From Flavobacterium sangjuense (GTDB taxonomy: Bacteria > Bacteroidota > Bacteroidia > Flavobacteriales > Flavobacteriaceae), in assembly GCF_004797125.1 (NCBI RefSeq), contig NZ_CP038810.1:1054001-1118000 (forward strand): 64,000 bases of DNA, in the 5' to 3' direction. Position numbers and translations under genes: made by a program. Each line of letters starts with the position of its first letter. Position 1 is the first letter of the stretch. The notes beneath the pieces were generated by a model. It saw nothing but the letters and a program-made list of their open reading frames with translations, was not told the DNA's origin and made no database searches. Shown piece by piece: positions 1 through 8,178 of this stretch.

Positions 1-814
1 AATAGTCTGGTTTGGAGTTGGAGTTCCAAAGTTTTTGCAGGAAGAAAATCAAAATGATTAAACTCACATAAAAGTAAATGTCCATATAACCAACGTCAAA
101 TATTTCGACCAGGAAATAAATTGGGATTATCGTCAAAACGGTTAGCAGCGTTATAATTTTTTTGGCGGAGCTTTCGCCAAACATTACAGGAATTGTTTGA
201 TAATCATTGGCTATATCGCCTTTTATGTTTTCCAAATCTTTTATCATTTCACGAATAAGCAGTAGAAGAAAAAGGAAAGTAGCATGAGCAAATACCTGCG
301 GATATACGTTTTTGTAATACAATAAAATGGCAAAAAAAGGTAAAACAGCCAGAAAAGCTGCTGTCAAATTTCCAATAACCGACAATTTTTTGAGTTTATG
401 CGAGTAAAACCAAATCAGGAAAATATAAGTTGAAAAGAATAAAACCGCACGAAACGACACAAAAAAAGACAATAAGAAAACAATAAAATTTACTGTAAAA
501 TAAACTTTCAGCTTTGTTTTTTGGCTGACCAATCGGTCGAGTTGTGACTTGTTTGGCCGGTTGATTAAATCTTTTTCGCTGTCGTAAAAATTATTGATAA
601 TATAGCCTGAAGCAATCGTCAAACTTGAGACAATTACAATCATAAATAAATTAAAATCCAGGATAATATCAAGTGCTCGTTTTTTTTCAGGCGCTAAAAT
701 AAAAATCGCCGATAAGTATTGTGCCAAAACGATAATGGCGATGTTATAGCCACGAACCACTGAAAGCATGCTGACAATTTTCAGTAGTAAATGTTTGGTT
801 TTTCGGCTTAACAT
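1..814 (-). CDS. UbiA-family prenyltransferase (partial, 3' end outside window)
   Basis: Reading the minus strand from the ATG at 814-812 gives 271 residues of a polytopic membrane protein that is still open at base 1, so the C-terminus is missing. Both Asp-rich motifs of the UbiA superfamily are visible: NNFYDSEKD near residue 74 and REMIKDLENIKGD near residue 170. Between and after them are hydrophobic segments typical of the usual eight to nine helices. Family members transfer a polyprenyl group to an aromatic or glycerol-phosphate acceptor at the inner membrane. Bacteroidota homologues are often labelled geranylgeranylglycerol-phosphate geranylgeranyltransferase, but the acceptor cannot be read from the sequence. 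It lies on the same strand as mevalonate kinase and decarboxylase, with a histidine kinase gene between, consistent with use of isoprenoid made by those enzymes. Confidence 0.85.
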   Translation of the reverse strand, partial: MLSRKTKHLLLKIVSMLSVVRGYNIAIIVLAQYLSAIFILAPEKKRALDIILDFNLFMIVIVSSLTIASGYIINNFYDSEKDLINRPNKSQLDRLVSQKTKLKVYFTVNFIVFLLSFFVSFRAVLFFSTYIFLIWFYSHKLKKLSVIGNLTAAFLAVLPFFAILLYYKNVYPQVFAHATFLFLLLLIREMIKDLENIKGDIANDYQTIPVMFGESSAKKIITLLTVLTIIPIYFLVEIFDVGYMDIYFYVSLIILIFFLQKLWNSNSKPDY

Positions 815-852
815 TTTTTGCTTAGGTTAATTTCAAACCAAAAGTACATAAT

Positions 853-2277
853 TTACGCTTCGTTATGAAGTGGTAAGGTTATTATAAATTTACTGCCAAT
901 TTTGATTTCGGATTCTACAGAGATAGTTCCGTTCATCATTTCCACTGATTCTTTGACTATATAAAGTCCCAATCCTGTTCCTTTATTTTTGTTGGTTACA
1001 AAAAACATGTCAAAAATACGACTTTGGATATCCTTGCTGATTCCAATTCCATTATCTTCTACTTCAATGATAAACATCTTGTCAGACTTGTGTGTTATAA
1101 TAGAAATATATGGTTTTTCTTTGCTGAAATCGGAATATTTTATAGCATTCGACAATAAATTATTGATAATAATTCTCAACCTTAAATTGTCGCTATAGAT
1201 TTTGTCAACGGATAAATGCTTTTCGATGGCGATTTTTTTTACGTCTTCAATATACTGAAGCGTTGCAACAGCATCGTCAACAATCTCAATTAAACTAACG
1301 GATTCCAGTGTGTTTTTTGTTCTTTTATTTCTGGAATAATCAATGATGTCTCTGATGAATTGATCTTGTTTGTTGAGGACAGTATGCATCAGGTTCAAAT
1401 AGTTTTTTATTTCTTCCGGATCGTCTTCGGTTTTTAAAATATCGACCAACCCTTTTAAAGAACTTATTGGCGATCGCAAATCGTGGGAAGCACTATATAC
1501 AAACCTGTCGAGTTCTTTGTTTACGATAGTTAAATCGTTGTTTTTGGATTCTATTTCCTTTTTAGACTGCACCAGCTTTTTGACCATTGCACTATAATAA
1601 ATAGTAACGCTACAGATAATGATTAAAATAAAAAAGATATTCGAATAAATGAGATAGCCTTTGATTTCCCGTGTAGCTTCTCCCAAGGTGTTAGAGAAAT
1701 CCCTTTCGTTTACGGTAAGTTTTTCACTAATGCTGCTTATCTGTGATAAGAAAGCTTGTTTTGAAACGTCATCTAAATGAGTTGTTTGAATTTTACTGTG
1801 AATTTCATTCCCGATTGCATTAAATTGATTGATTAGTGCATCGCCTTTTTCCCATTCGTTAATAGCTTTTTTGAAGAAAGAAATCGTGCCGAAATTTCTA
1901 AAAAGCCAAATCATATCATCCAAATCCTTTTCGTGATTTCGACCTGCCCGTAAGCCATTTTTAATAGTTTCTGTATCGGCATTGCGAATCAAACCAATTC
2001 GCGCAGCACCATCACCCTGAGGCACGCTCAACTCTTCCTTAAATAACTTCCAGTGAGCAGCATCTTCAGTATACAGATAGGTGATAAGATGACGAACAGC
2101 ATCTTTCTGGCCTTTGGAATAGTGAGATTCGCCATTTACATAAGCGCGATTAGCCGATAAAATTTTAATGGTAAAATAATTGATAAAAATCAGAGAAGTG
2201 CACGATAGAATGATGACACTCAAAAGAATCAAAACGTTTGGAAGTCTTGACTTTTCAAGAATCACATCTTTAGTCAT
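853..2277 (-). CDS. membrane sensor histidine kinase
   Basis: This 474-residue protein has a transmembrane helix near residues 14-36, an extracytoplasmic region to about 205, a second helix near 207-229 and a charged, probably coiled-coil linker. The HisKA phosphoacceptor motif SASHDLRSP puts the histidine at residue 265. The ATPase domain shows the N box INNLLSNAIKYSD (371-383), G1 box EDNGIGIS (407-414) and G2 box KGTGLGL (432-438), so it should be catalytically competent. I see no PAS, HAMP or receiver domain, and no response-regulator gene is adjacent, so it looks like an orphan kinase. The periplasmic part resembles all-helical sensor domains but I cannot name a ligand. It lies between the prenyltransferase and mevalonate kinase genes on the same strand, 38 bp from the former and 85 bp from the latter. 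Confidence 0.93.
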   Translation of the reverse strand: MTKDVILEKSRLPNVLILLSVIILSCTSLIFINYFTIKILSANRAYVNGESHYSKGQKDAVRHLITYLYTEDAAHWKLFKEELSVPQGDGAARIGLIRNADTETIKNGLRAGRNHEKDLDDMIWLFRNFGTISFFKKAINEWEKGDALINQFNAIGNEIHSKIQTTHLDDVSKQAFLSQISSISEKLTVNERDFSNTLGEATREIKGYLIYSNIFFILIIICSVTIYYSAMVKKLVQSKKEIESKNNDLTIVNKELDRFVYSASHDLRSPISSLKGLVDILKTEDDPEEIKNYLNLMHTVLNKQDQFIRDIIDYSRNKRTKNTLESVSLIEIVDDAVATLQYIEDVKKIAIEKHLSVDKIYSDNLRLRIIINNLLSNAIKYSDFSKEKPYISIITHKSDKMFIIEVEDNGIGISKDIQSRIFDMFFVTNKNKGTGLGLYIVKESVEMMNGTISVESEIKIGSKFIITLPLHNEA

Positions 2278-2362
2278 AAAAAATTTGATTAAAAATTTTG
2301 TAAGACTAATTTACCAAAAAAAAATTAGAATTGAGAAATCTACTGTTTTAATTTACTAACAA

Positions 2363-3301
2363 TTAAAACTGGTAAACCACTTCCAGTTTATAATCTTTCA
2401 AGGATTGTTTTGCTTTTTCAAGATCTTCAGTAAAACCTAAAATATAACCACCTCCACCGGAACCACAAAGTTTCAGGTAGTAATCGTTAGTGTCTATACC
2501 ATGTTGCCAAATGCCGTGAAAGGCTTCCGGAATCATTGGCTTGAAGTTGTTCAAAACGACTTTTGATAATTGTTTTGTATTTGTAAAAAGTGATTTCATA
2601 TCGCCGCCTAAAAAATTCTCAACGCAGGCATCGGTATATTTTACGAACTGTGTTTTAAGCATTTTACGGAAACCTTGATCTTTTAGGTTTTCCATAAAAA
2701 TATTGACCATTGGAGCCGTTTCGCCTACAATTCCGGAGTCTAACAAAAACACGGCACCTTTTCCGGTTGTGCTTTGTGATGGAATTCCGGTGGCTTCAAT
2801 ATTGTCTTTAGAGTTGATAAGAATTGGAATACTCAAATAGCTGTTTAATGGATCAAGACCAGAACTCTTACCATGGAAAAAGGATTCCATTTGAGAGAAA
2901 ATAGTTTTCAGTTGCAACAATTTTTCTCTTGTCAGGTTTTCTAAAACAGTGATTTTATCGTTGGCATATTTGTCATAAATCGCAGCGACTAAGGCACCGC
3001 TACTTCCAACACCATAGCCTTGTGGAATACTCGAATCGAAATACATTCCGCGTTCAACATCTGCTTTTAAAACTTCCAAATTGAAAGTTACTAATTCAGC
3101 TTGTTCGTTTTGCAGTTGCTCCAAATAGGTTACAAATTTTCTCAAACTTGCATTGGATTTAATAGCTTCCTGTGATGGATTTTCGTCCACCTTCAAAGCG
3201 CCATTGTAAAAATTATAAGGAATAGATAAACCTTTTGAATCTTTTATAATTCCGTATTCTCCGAAGAGAAGAATTTTTGAGTAAAAAAGTGGTCCTTTCA
3301 T
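2363..3301 (-). CDS. mvk: mevalonate kinase (GHMP kinase)
   Basis: This 312-residue cytoplasmic GHMP-fold kinase should phosphorylate mevalonate with ATP. Motif 1 is SKILLFGEYGII (residues 8-19), motif 2 is PQGYGVGSSGA (93-103), HGKSSGLDP (143-151) carries the expected catalytic Asp150, and motif 3 is CGSGGGG (279-285). Length is normal for bacterial mevalonate kinases. Its ATG overlaps the TGA of the upstream decarboxylase gene in an ATGA arrangement (3298-3301), which suggests translational coupling and supports assignment to the mevalonate pathway over another GHMP kinase. A phosphomevalonate kinase is not in this block; see the GYDIA kinase at 40720. Confidence 0.9.
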   Translation of the reverse strand: MKGPLFYSKILLFGEYGIIKDSKGLSIPYNFYNGALKVDENPSQEAIKSNASLRKFVTYLEQLQNEQAELVTFNLEVLKADVERGMYFDSSIPQGYGVGSSGALVAAIYDKYANDKITVLENLTREKLLQLKTIFSQMESFFHGKSSGLDPLNSYLSIPILINSKDNIEATGIPSQSTTGKGAVFLLDSGIVGETAPMVNIFMENLKDQGFRKMLKTQFVKYTDACVENFLGGDMKSLFTNTKQLSKVVLNNFKPMIPEAFHGIWQHGIDTNDYYLKLCGSGGGGYILGFTEDLEKAKQSLKDYKLEVVYQF

Positions 3302-4380
3302 ATTTTAATTGCTCCTGTTCCAATTTCATCACAAATATAGTTACCATTTTGGCAATAGCCAACTAATTCGCCTTTAATAAATTGCAATACTTCCACTCTA
3401 ACGTTTTCGGGATACAAAACGTGTACGTTTGCGCCTGCATCTAAAGTAAAACAAATAGGAATATTCGTTTCATTTCTGAACTTCCAAATTTTATTAATGA
3501 TTTCCAAAGTATTGGGTTTCATCAAAATAAAATAAGGCAGCGATGTCATCATCATGGCATGCAACGTCAGTGCTTCGCTTTCTGCAATTTTGATAAAGGC
3601 ATCTAAATTTCCGCTTTCCAAAATGGTTTTTATACTTGACAAATTTTGATGTGCCTGTGCAAAACGTTGTTCGGCAAACGGATGATTATGCATTAAATCG
3701 TGTCCAACGGTTGATGAAACCTGCTTTTCGCCTTTATCAACTAACAAAATGGTGTCCTGATAGTTCTTAAAATTCTGATGAATGTTTGATGGAAATTCAA
3801 CGCCAAATAAATCAGAACTTCCATTGATTTCAGCATGTTTTCCCCAAACCACAACACTTCCTTTGACACTTCTACACGCGCTTCCCGAACCCAATCGTGC
3901 AAGAAATGATACTTTTTGATAAAAGTATTCTTCGGTCATGTTTGGGTTTAATGCTTTTTCCAAACTCATAATATTCATTGACAATGCTGCCATTCCGGAA
4001 GCGGAAGAAGCAATGCCCGAACTATGTGGAAATGTATTTTCGGTTTCAATCGTAAAATGATAGGCTTTCAGGTAAGGGCAATAGATTTCAATTCGTTCAA
4101 AGAATTTTTGAATTTTGGGTTTGAAGTCTTCTTTGGGTTTGCCTTCAAATAATAAGTCAAATGTGAATTTGCCATCAGCGTCTTTTTTGGCGAAAGCCAA
4201 TTTGGTAATCGTTTTACAATTATTAAGTGTAAAGCTGATGGAAGGATTTGCCGGAATCTGATTTTCTTTTTTGCCCCAATACTTTACCAAAGCAATATTA
4301 CTTGGTGCACTCCATTGAAAACTTCCGTTTTCGATTGTAGATGAAAATGGTTTTGAAATAAAATCCTTTTCGGACAACAT
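3298..4380 (-). CDS. mvaD: diphosphomevalonate decarboxylase
   Basis: This 360-residue protein should catalyse the last mevalonate-pathway step, ATP-dependent decarboxylation of mevalonate 5-diphosphate to isopentenyl diphosphate. The family signature SNIALVKYWGKK lies at residues 27-38. HSSGIASSASG (119-129) is the phosphate-binding loop, followed by ARLGSGSACRS (161-171), and FTLDAGANVH near residue 312 carries the conserved Asp-Ala-Gly-x-Asn. It is the first gene of the coupled pair with mevalonate kinase (4-bp overlap). A TAnnTTTG-type -7 box on the minus strand lies 18-25 bp upstream of the ATG, which supports this start. Bacteroidota of this group commonly make isoprenoids through mevalonate, so the gene fits the host. 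Confidence 0.94.
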   Translation of the reverse strand: MLSEKDFISKPFSSTIENGSFQWSAPSNIALVKYWGKKENQIPANPSISFTLNNCKTITKLAFAKKDADGKFTFDLLFEGKPKEDFKPKIQKFFERIEIYCPYLKAYHFTIETENTFPHSSGIASSASGMAALSMNIMSLEKALNPNMTEEYFYQKVSFLARLGSGSACRSVKGSVVVWGKHAEINGSSDLFGVEFPSNIHQNFKNYQDTILLVDKGEKQVSSTVGHDLMHNHPFAEQRFAQAHQNLSSIKTILESGNLDAFIKIAESEALTLHAMMMTSLPYFILMKPNTLEIINKIWKFRNETNIPICFTLDAGANVHVLYPENVRVEVLQFIKGELVGYCQNGNYICDEIGTGAIKI

Positions 4381-4397
4381 AAATATGAAATTTAAGG

Positions 4398-4405
4398 CAA
4401 AGATA
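4398..4405 (-). promoter_or_regulatory. predicted -7 box upstream of diphosphomevalonate decarboxylase
   Basis: On the minus strand the sequence is TATCTTTG, an exact match to the Bacteroidota -7 consensus TAnnTTTG, about 18 bp before the ATG at 4380. A TTG lies upstream with a spacer of about 15 nt, shorter than usual, so the -33 element is uncertain. It is back to back with the tspO promoter. Confidence 0.55.
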
Positions 4406-4438
4406 CTTTTTTTACAAAAACAACTGATTATCGTTTAG

Positions 4439-4446
4439 TATATTTG
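4439..4446 (+). promoter_or_regulatory. predicted -7 box upstream of tspO
   Basis: TATATTTG matches TAnnTTTG exactly and ends 20 bp before the ATG at 4467. No convincing TTG -33 element is seen at the expected distance. Confidence 0.5.
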
Positions 4447-4466
4447 ACGTTATATAAATTACTGCT

Positions 4467-4940
4467 ATGCAAAAGATTTTAAAAATAGTTTTGGTCGTTG
4501 TCGTATGTGTAACGATTGGTTATCTGTCGGGAACGGTGACAAGAGACAGTATTACAACTTGGTATCCAACATTGGTAAAGCCTGTTTTTAATCCGCCAAA
4601 TTGGATTTTTGCACCTGTTTGGACATTGTTATATATCATGATGGGAATTGCAGCCGGTTTGGTCTGGACTAATGGTTCGGATGAACAAGCAACTAAAAAA
4701 GCACTTGGTTTTTTTGCGATTCAGTTTGGGTTGAATGCACTTTGGTCATATTTGTTCTTTGGTTTGCATAACCCATTTTTGGCCTTAATTGAAATCATTT
4801 TACTTTGGTTAATGATTTTTGAAACGTATAATCTGTTCAAAAAGATTGACAAAACAGCTGGGTTTTTATTGCTCCCGTATTTGGCTTGGGTAAGTTTTGC
4901 AACTATTTTAAACGGCAGCATTTGGTGGTTGAATAAATAA
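4467..4940 (+). CDS. tspO: TspO/MBR family membrane protein
   Basis: This 157-residue protein has five predicted transmembrane helices and the TspO hallmarks: WYPTLVKPVFNPPNW (near residues 31-45), FAPVWTLLYIMMGIAAGLVW (about 48-67), and LNALWSYLFFG (about 89-99). Family members bind porphyrins or tetrapyrrole-like ligands in the membrane, and bacterial roles are linked to oxidative stress and light-responsive regulation. It is a single-gene unit, divergent from the decarboxylase and convergent with the secreted-protein operon. A hairpin terminator follows directly. Confidence 0.93.
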   Translation: MQKILKIVLVVVVCVTIGYLSGTVTRDSITTWYPTLVKPVFNPPNWIFAPVWTLLYIMMGIAAGLVWTNGSDEQATKKALGFFAIQFGLNALWSYLFFGLHNPFLALIEIILLWLMIFETYNLFKKIDKTAGFLLLPYLAWVSFATILNGSIWWLNK

Positions 4941-4944
4941 AAAA

Positions 4945-4974
4945 TCCCGTCTGGTTCCGGAAAACGAGACGGGA
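4945..4974. terminator. bidirectional intrinsic terminator between tspO and the secreted-protein operon
   Basis: Perfect 8-bp stem TCCCGTCT / AGACGGGA with a 14-nt loop. On the minus strand it is followed by a run of six T, a strong terminator for the 13401-4992 operon. On the plus strand the following tract is weaker (CTTTCTTT). Confidence 0.8.
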
Positions 4975-4991
4975 CTTTCTTTAATTATAAA

Positions 4992-7900
4992 TTATTGAAT
5001 GATAAGTTTTTTTGTCAGTTTCAGATTGTTATCCAATCCTATTTCTATCAAGTAAACTCCTTTTGCTAAATCAGAAACATCAACAGTCAGACTTTCCGTG
5101 GCGACTGAAGCAACTGTTTTAATGGCTTTTCCTAAGATGTCATAAAAGACAACTTTGTTTATTTGCTCATTAGTATTTACTAATCCAATTTGAACCGTAT
5201 TTTTTGCAGGATTTGGATATAGCACTAAACTGTTAGCATCAAAATCGACAATACTTAATGGTACGGTGAATTTGGAAGAGAACGTATTGGTTACTATAGC
5301 CGGATTGCTGTCAAAAAATATCGAGGCATTATTTGGAATTATGGTGCCTGCCTGAAACCCGGGATTAAGTTGAACCTTGAACTGAATATAGCCCATGCTG
5401 CCACTTAAGTTAACACTTGAAGGAGGTAAATGTATATTCTTGAAATCCCAAACGAGTTGATTGTTAATTCTCTTTAAGGTATAGTTGTGACTTGAACTTA
5501 CCATTCTTACGGTCTCTGCATCTATCTGTGAGTTGAGTACATCTTCAACTCTGATATCAAGAGCATCTGCGGTTCCGTTGTTTTGGAATCTAATGGTGTA
5601 AAAGAAATAATCATTTTCAGCGAATGAGCTAATCGGGATGTTTTTACCACGGGATTCCATTTTGTCATTAGGGTCGTAAGAATTAACTACAATTTGAGAA
5701 TTGGTGTTTGCATTATTTGTCAAATCAATATCGCCGATTGGAGCCGAAATATAAACACTGTCCGTAAGTAAATCACCCAAACTCACCGTAGGCGTAGTTG
5801 GCACAGTCATAGTAACATAGAAAATCCTGGTTTCTCCAGGTAAAAGATTGGTAAAGGCATAGGTAAAACCGGTTGCATTGGTTACTGTTCCGGTTTGTGT
5901 AGTTGAAAAAACAGTAATTTCCGGTGGTTTTACAAAAGTTATTGTACCGCCGGTAGTTGCTACTCCTAGGTTTTTATAGGTAATTTTGTTTGAATAGGTT
6001 AATCCCGGTCTCGGTGGACTTACTGGTGCAATTGATATGGTTACATCATTGTAAGGATTCGTTAGTGTAATTGGAAAATATAAAAACTGCGTACCGCTTC
6101 CAACTGGAATACTTATGTTAGTATAAGTTGTTGTACCTGAATCATAATACCCAACATATTCAGGTTGGATTTGATAACTAAAAGCATAAGTGTTTGCTGG
6201 ATTGGCATCATACAAAGCAAATTGACCAGTTGGAGAATAGCCATTTACATTTACTCCGTCACTGTTTTGCTGATAAATAAACGAACCATTTGGAAATAGC
6301 GGTTCTCCGGTATCGCGAATGCCATTGCTGTTTTGATCTACAAAAGCCACCAAAAGCACTTTGTCAGCATCAGGTGCACAGGTAACATTGGCAACCCATC
6401 CGGTAAATGTACCACTAGCATCACTTCTAAATCTGAAAGTCAAACAACCATCCGCGCTTGTCGAAGTAAATGGCCCGGGAATTGTAGTTCCCCAAAATCC
6501 ACCAGCTAATCCACCGGGAACATTTCCTGCGGGATTCATACCCGGAATTTGTGTTGATGTTATGGAGTTTCCGTCAAAAACATATAAAGCATCCCAATTA
6601 GTTTCGGTATTAAATAAACTAAATGCTACTGTTACCATTTCACCAGGTGTAGTTGGGCAAATGGTAGTGATACTATCAGAATTATTGGCATAATTACCAG
6701 CACCACCATTGTCTATAAACTGTCCACCACAGGCAGGTGGAGCCGGTATCGTCGTAACAGGATTAAAAGGAACCCAAGGACAAACTACAAGAGGTGAAGT
6801 GGAACAAACAGCTCTTAAATAAATGGAATAACAGGTTAAAGGATTTAATCCTGTAATTGTAAACGGGTTCGCAGGTACTTCCAAAAAGCCTGTTGCAGTG
6901 TCTAATGGGGCTGGTGATCCACAAGGTAATAAGATAACCTGCCACGCTGAAGCTACAGTTGAATCAGGATTTATAGGTTGTGTCCAGGTTATGATAACAG
7001 AATTAGAAGTAACAGTATTAAATGTTAGTGCAGTTGGAGGACTACATGCCGGTGGTGGCGCACAGGTGACATTGGCAACCCATCCGGTTCTATTAACAGT
7101 AGGATCACTTCTGAATCTGAAAGTCAAACAACCATCTGCACTAGTTGAAGTAAATGGCCCGGGAATAGAGGTTCCCCAATATCCTCCGGCTAATCCACCT
7201 GGAACATTTCCTCCCGTATTTGAACTTGCAATTTGTGCTGATGCTATTGAGTTTCCGTTAAAGACATATAAAGCGTCGTAACCGGTTTCGATGTTAAATG
7301 ATGTAAAGGTTACTGTGACCACATCGCCGGGAATGGTTGGACAAATAGTAGTAGTGTTATCAGAACTGTTCGCATAATTTCCGGCTAAACCTCCATTATC
7401 TAAAAATTGTCCACCGCAAATAGGAGGAAGAGTAGCCGTAGAAATGGGATTAAAGGTACATAAAGTACTATAACCAGTTGGTAAACAAGCTGCTCTGACA
7501 TAAAAATCGTAACAGGTTCCCGGTGTTAATCCTGTGATAAGAAAGGGATTAACTGTGACAACTTGTCCCACAGTTGCGGCAGTTGGTGCAGGTGAGCCGC
7601 AAGGCAAAGCAAATATTTCCCAAACGGTAGCATCACTAGTCCATCCTAAAACAGCACTGGTTGCAGTTATAGAAGTAACTGTTGGATTGGTTGGTCTAAC
7701 GCACTCACTCGGTTGGGCGCAAGATACTTCGGCAACCCATCCGGCTTTGTTAATAACATTATCACTTCTGAATCTAAAAGTCAAACAACCGCTTGGATCT
7801 GATGAGGTAAATGGCTCCGGATTAACAGTTCCCCAATACCCACCAGCCAAGCCTCCCGGAACACCCGCTGCCGGATTTGCGCTTGCAATTTGAGGAGATG

Positions 7901-8144
7901 TTATTGATGGCCCATCAAAAACATATAGGGCATCCCATTCAGCTTCTATATCAAATAATGTAAAAGTCACTGTTACTACATCGCCGGGATTTTCAGGACA
8001 AAAGGTAACAGTGTAATCGCTGTTATATGCATAATTAGCTGTAGGACCTGCAGGATCTGTAAAAGCACTTCCACATCCCTGCGAATGAACAGCAGTTAGT
8101 GTTCCTAAAAAAAGGAAGAGTGTTAGGAGTAAAGTTTTCTTCAT
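4992..8144 (-). CDS. secreted CUB/FN3 multidomain protein with T9SS type A sorting signal
   Basis: This protein has about 1050 residues from the start MKKTLLLTLFLFLG, a classic signal peptide ending near HSQ. An ATG 24 bp upstream (8168) is possible but would put a polar extension in front. Three CUB-like blocks, each beginning CGG or CGS and ending in GWVA plus a Cys, alternate with two fibronectin-III-like blocks. They are followed by an SdrD/DUF11-like tail containing SYDPNDKMES, and a C-terminal T9SS signal with YPNPAKNTV and GVYLIEI ending KKLIIQ. The product should be exported by Sec, passed through T9SS and attached to the surface or released. The ligand is unknown; CUB and FN3 modules suggest adhesion or glycan/protein binding. 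It is last of three similar tandem genes, with 34 bp to the gene before it. Confidence 0.85.
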   Translation of the reverse strand: MKKTLLLTLFLFLGTLTAVHSQGCGSAFTDPAGPTANYAYNSDYTVTFCPENPGDVVTVTFTLFDIEAEWDALYVFDGPSITSPQIASANPAAGVPGGLAGGYWGTVNPEPFTSSDPSGCLTFRFRSDNVINKAGWVAEVSCAQPSECVRPTNPTVTSITATSAVLGWTSDATVWEIFALPCGSPAPTAATVGQVVTVNPFLITGLTPGTCYDFYVRAACLPTGYSTLCTFNPISTATLPPICGGQFLDNGGLAGNYANSSDNTTTICPTIPGDVVTVTFTSFNIETGYDALYVFNGNSIASAQIASSNTGGNVPGGLAGGYWGTSIPGPFTSTSADGCLTFRFRSDPTVNRTGWVANVTCAPPPACSPPTALTFNTVTSNSVIITWTQPINPDSTVASAWQVILLPCGSPAPLDTATGFLEVPANPFTITGLNPLTCYSIYLRAVCSTSPLVVCPWVPFNPVTTIPAPPACGGQFIDNGGAGNYANNSDSITTICPTTPGEMVTVAFSLFNTETNWDALYVFDGNSITSTQIPGMNPAGNVPGGLAGGFWGTTIPGPFTSTSADGCLTFRFRSDASGTFTGWVANVTCAPDADKVLLVAFVDQNSNGIRDTGEPLFPNGSFIYQQNSDGVNVNGYSPTGQFALYDANPANTYAFSYQIQPEYVGYYDSGTTTYTNISIPVGSGTQFLYFPITLTNPYNDVTISIAPVSPPRPGLTYSNKITYKNLGVATTGGTITFVKPPEITVFSTTQTGTVTNATGFTYAFTNLLPGETRIFYVTMTVPTTPTVSLGDLLTDSVYISAPIGDIDLTNNANTNSQIVVNSYDPNDKMESRGKNIPISSFAENDYFFYTIRFQNNGTADALDIRVEDVLNSQIDAETVRMVSSSHNYTLKRINNQLVWDFKNIHLPPSSVNLSGSMGYIQFKVQLNPGFQAGTIIPNNASIFFDSNPAIVTNTFSSKFTVPLSIVDFDANSLVLYPNPAKNTVQIGLVNTNEQINKVVFYDILGKAIKTVASVATESLTVDVSDLAKGVYLIEIGLDNNLKLTKKLIIQ

Positions 8145-8178
8145 TTTGTTTGGTTTTTTGACATTCAAATATAGTGAA

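Noticed and set aside
6361..7893. Open frames on the plus strand opposite the large secreted-protein gene
   Set aside because: They repeat with the CUB-like modules and have no start signals or recognisable domains; they are antisense shadows of the repeated coding sequence.
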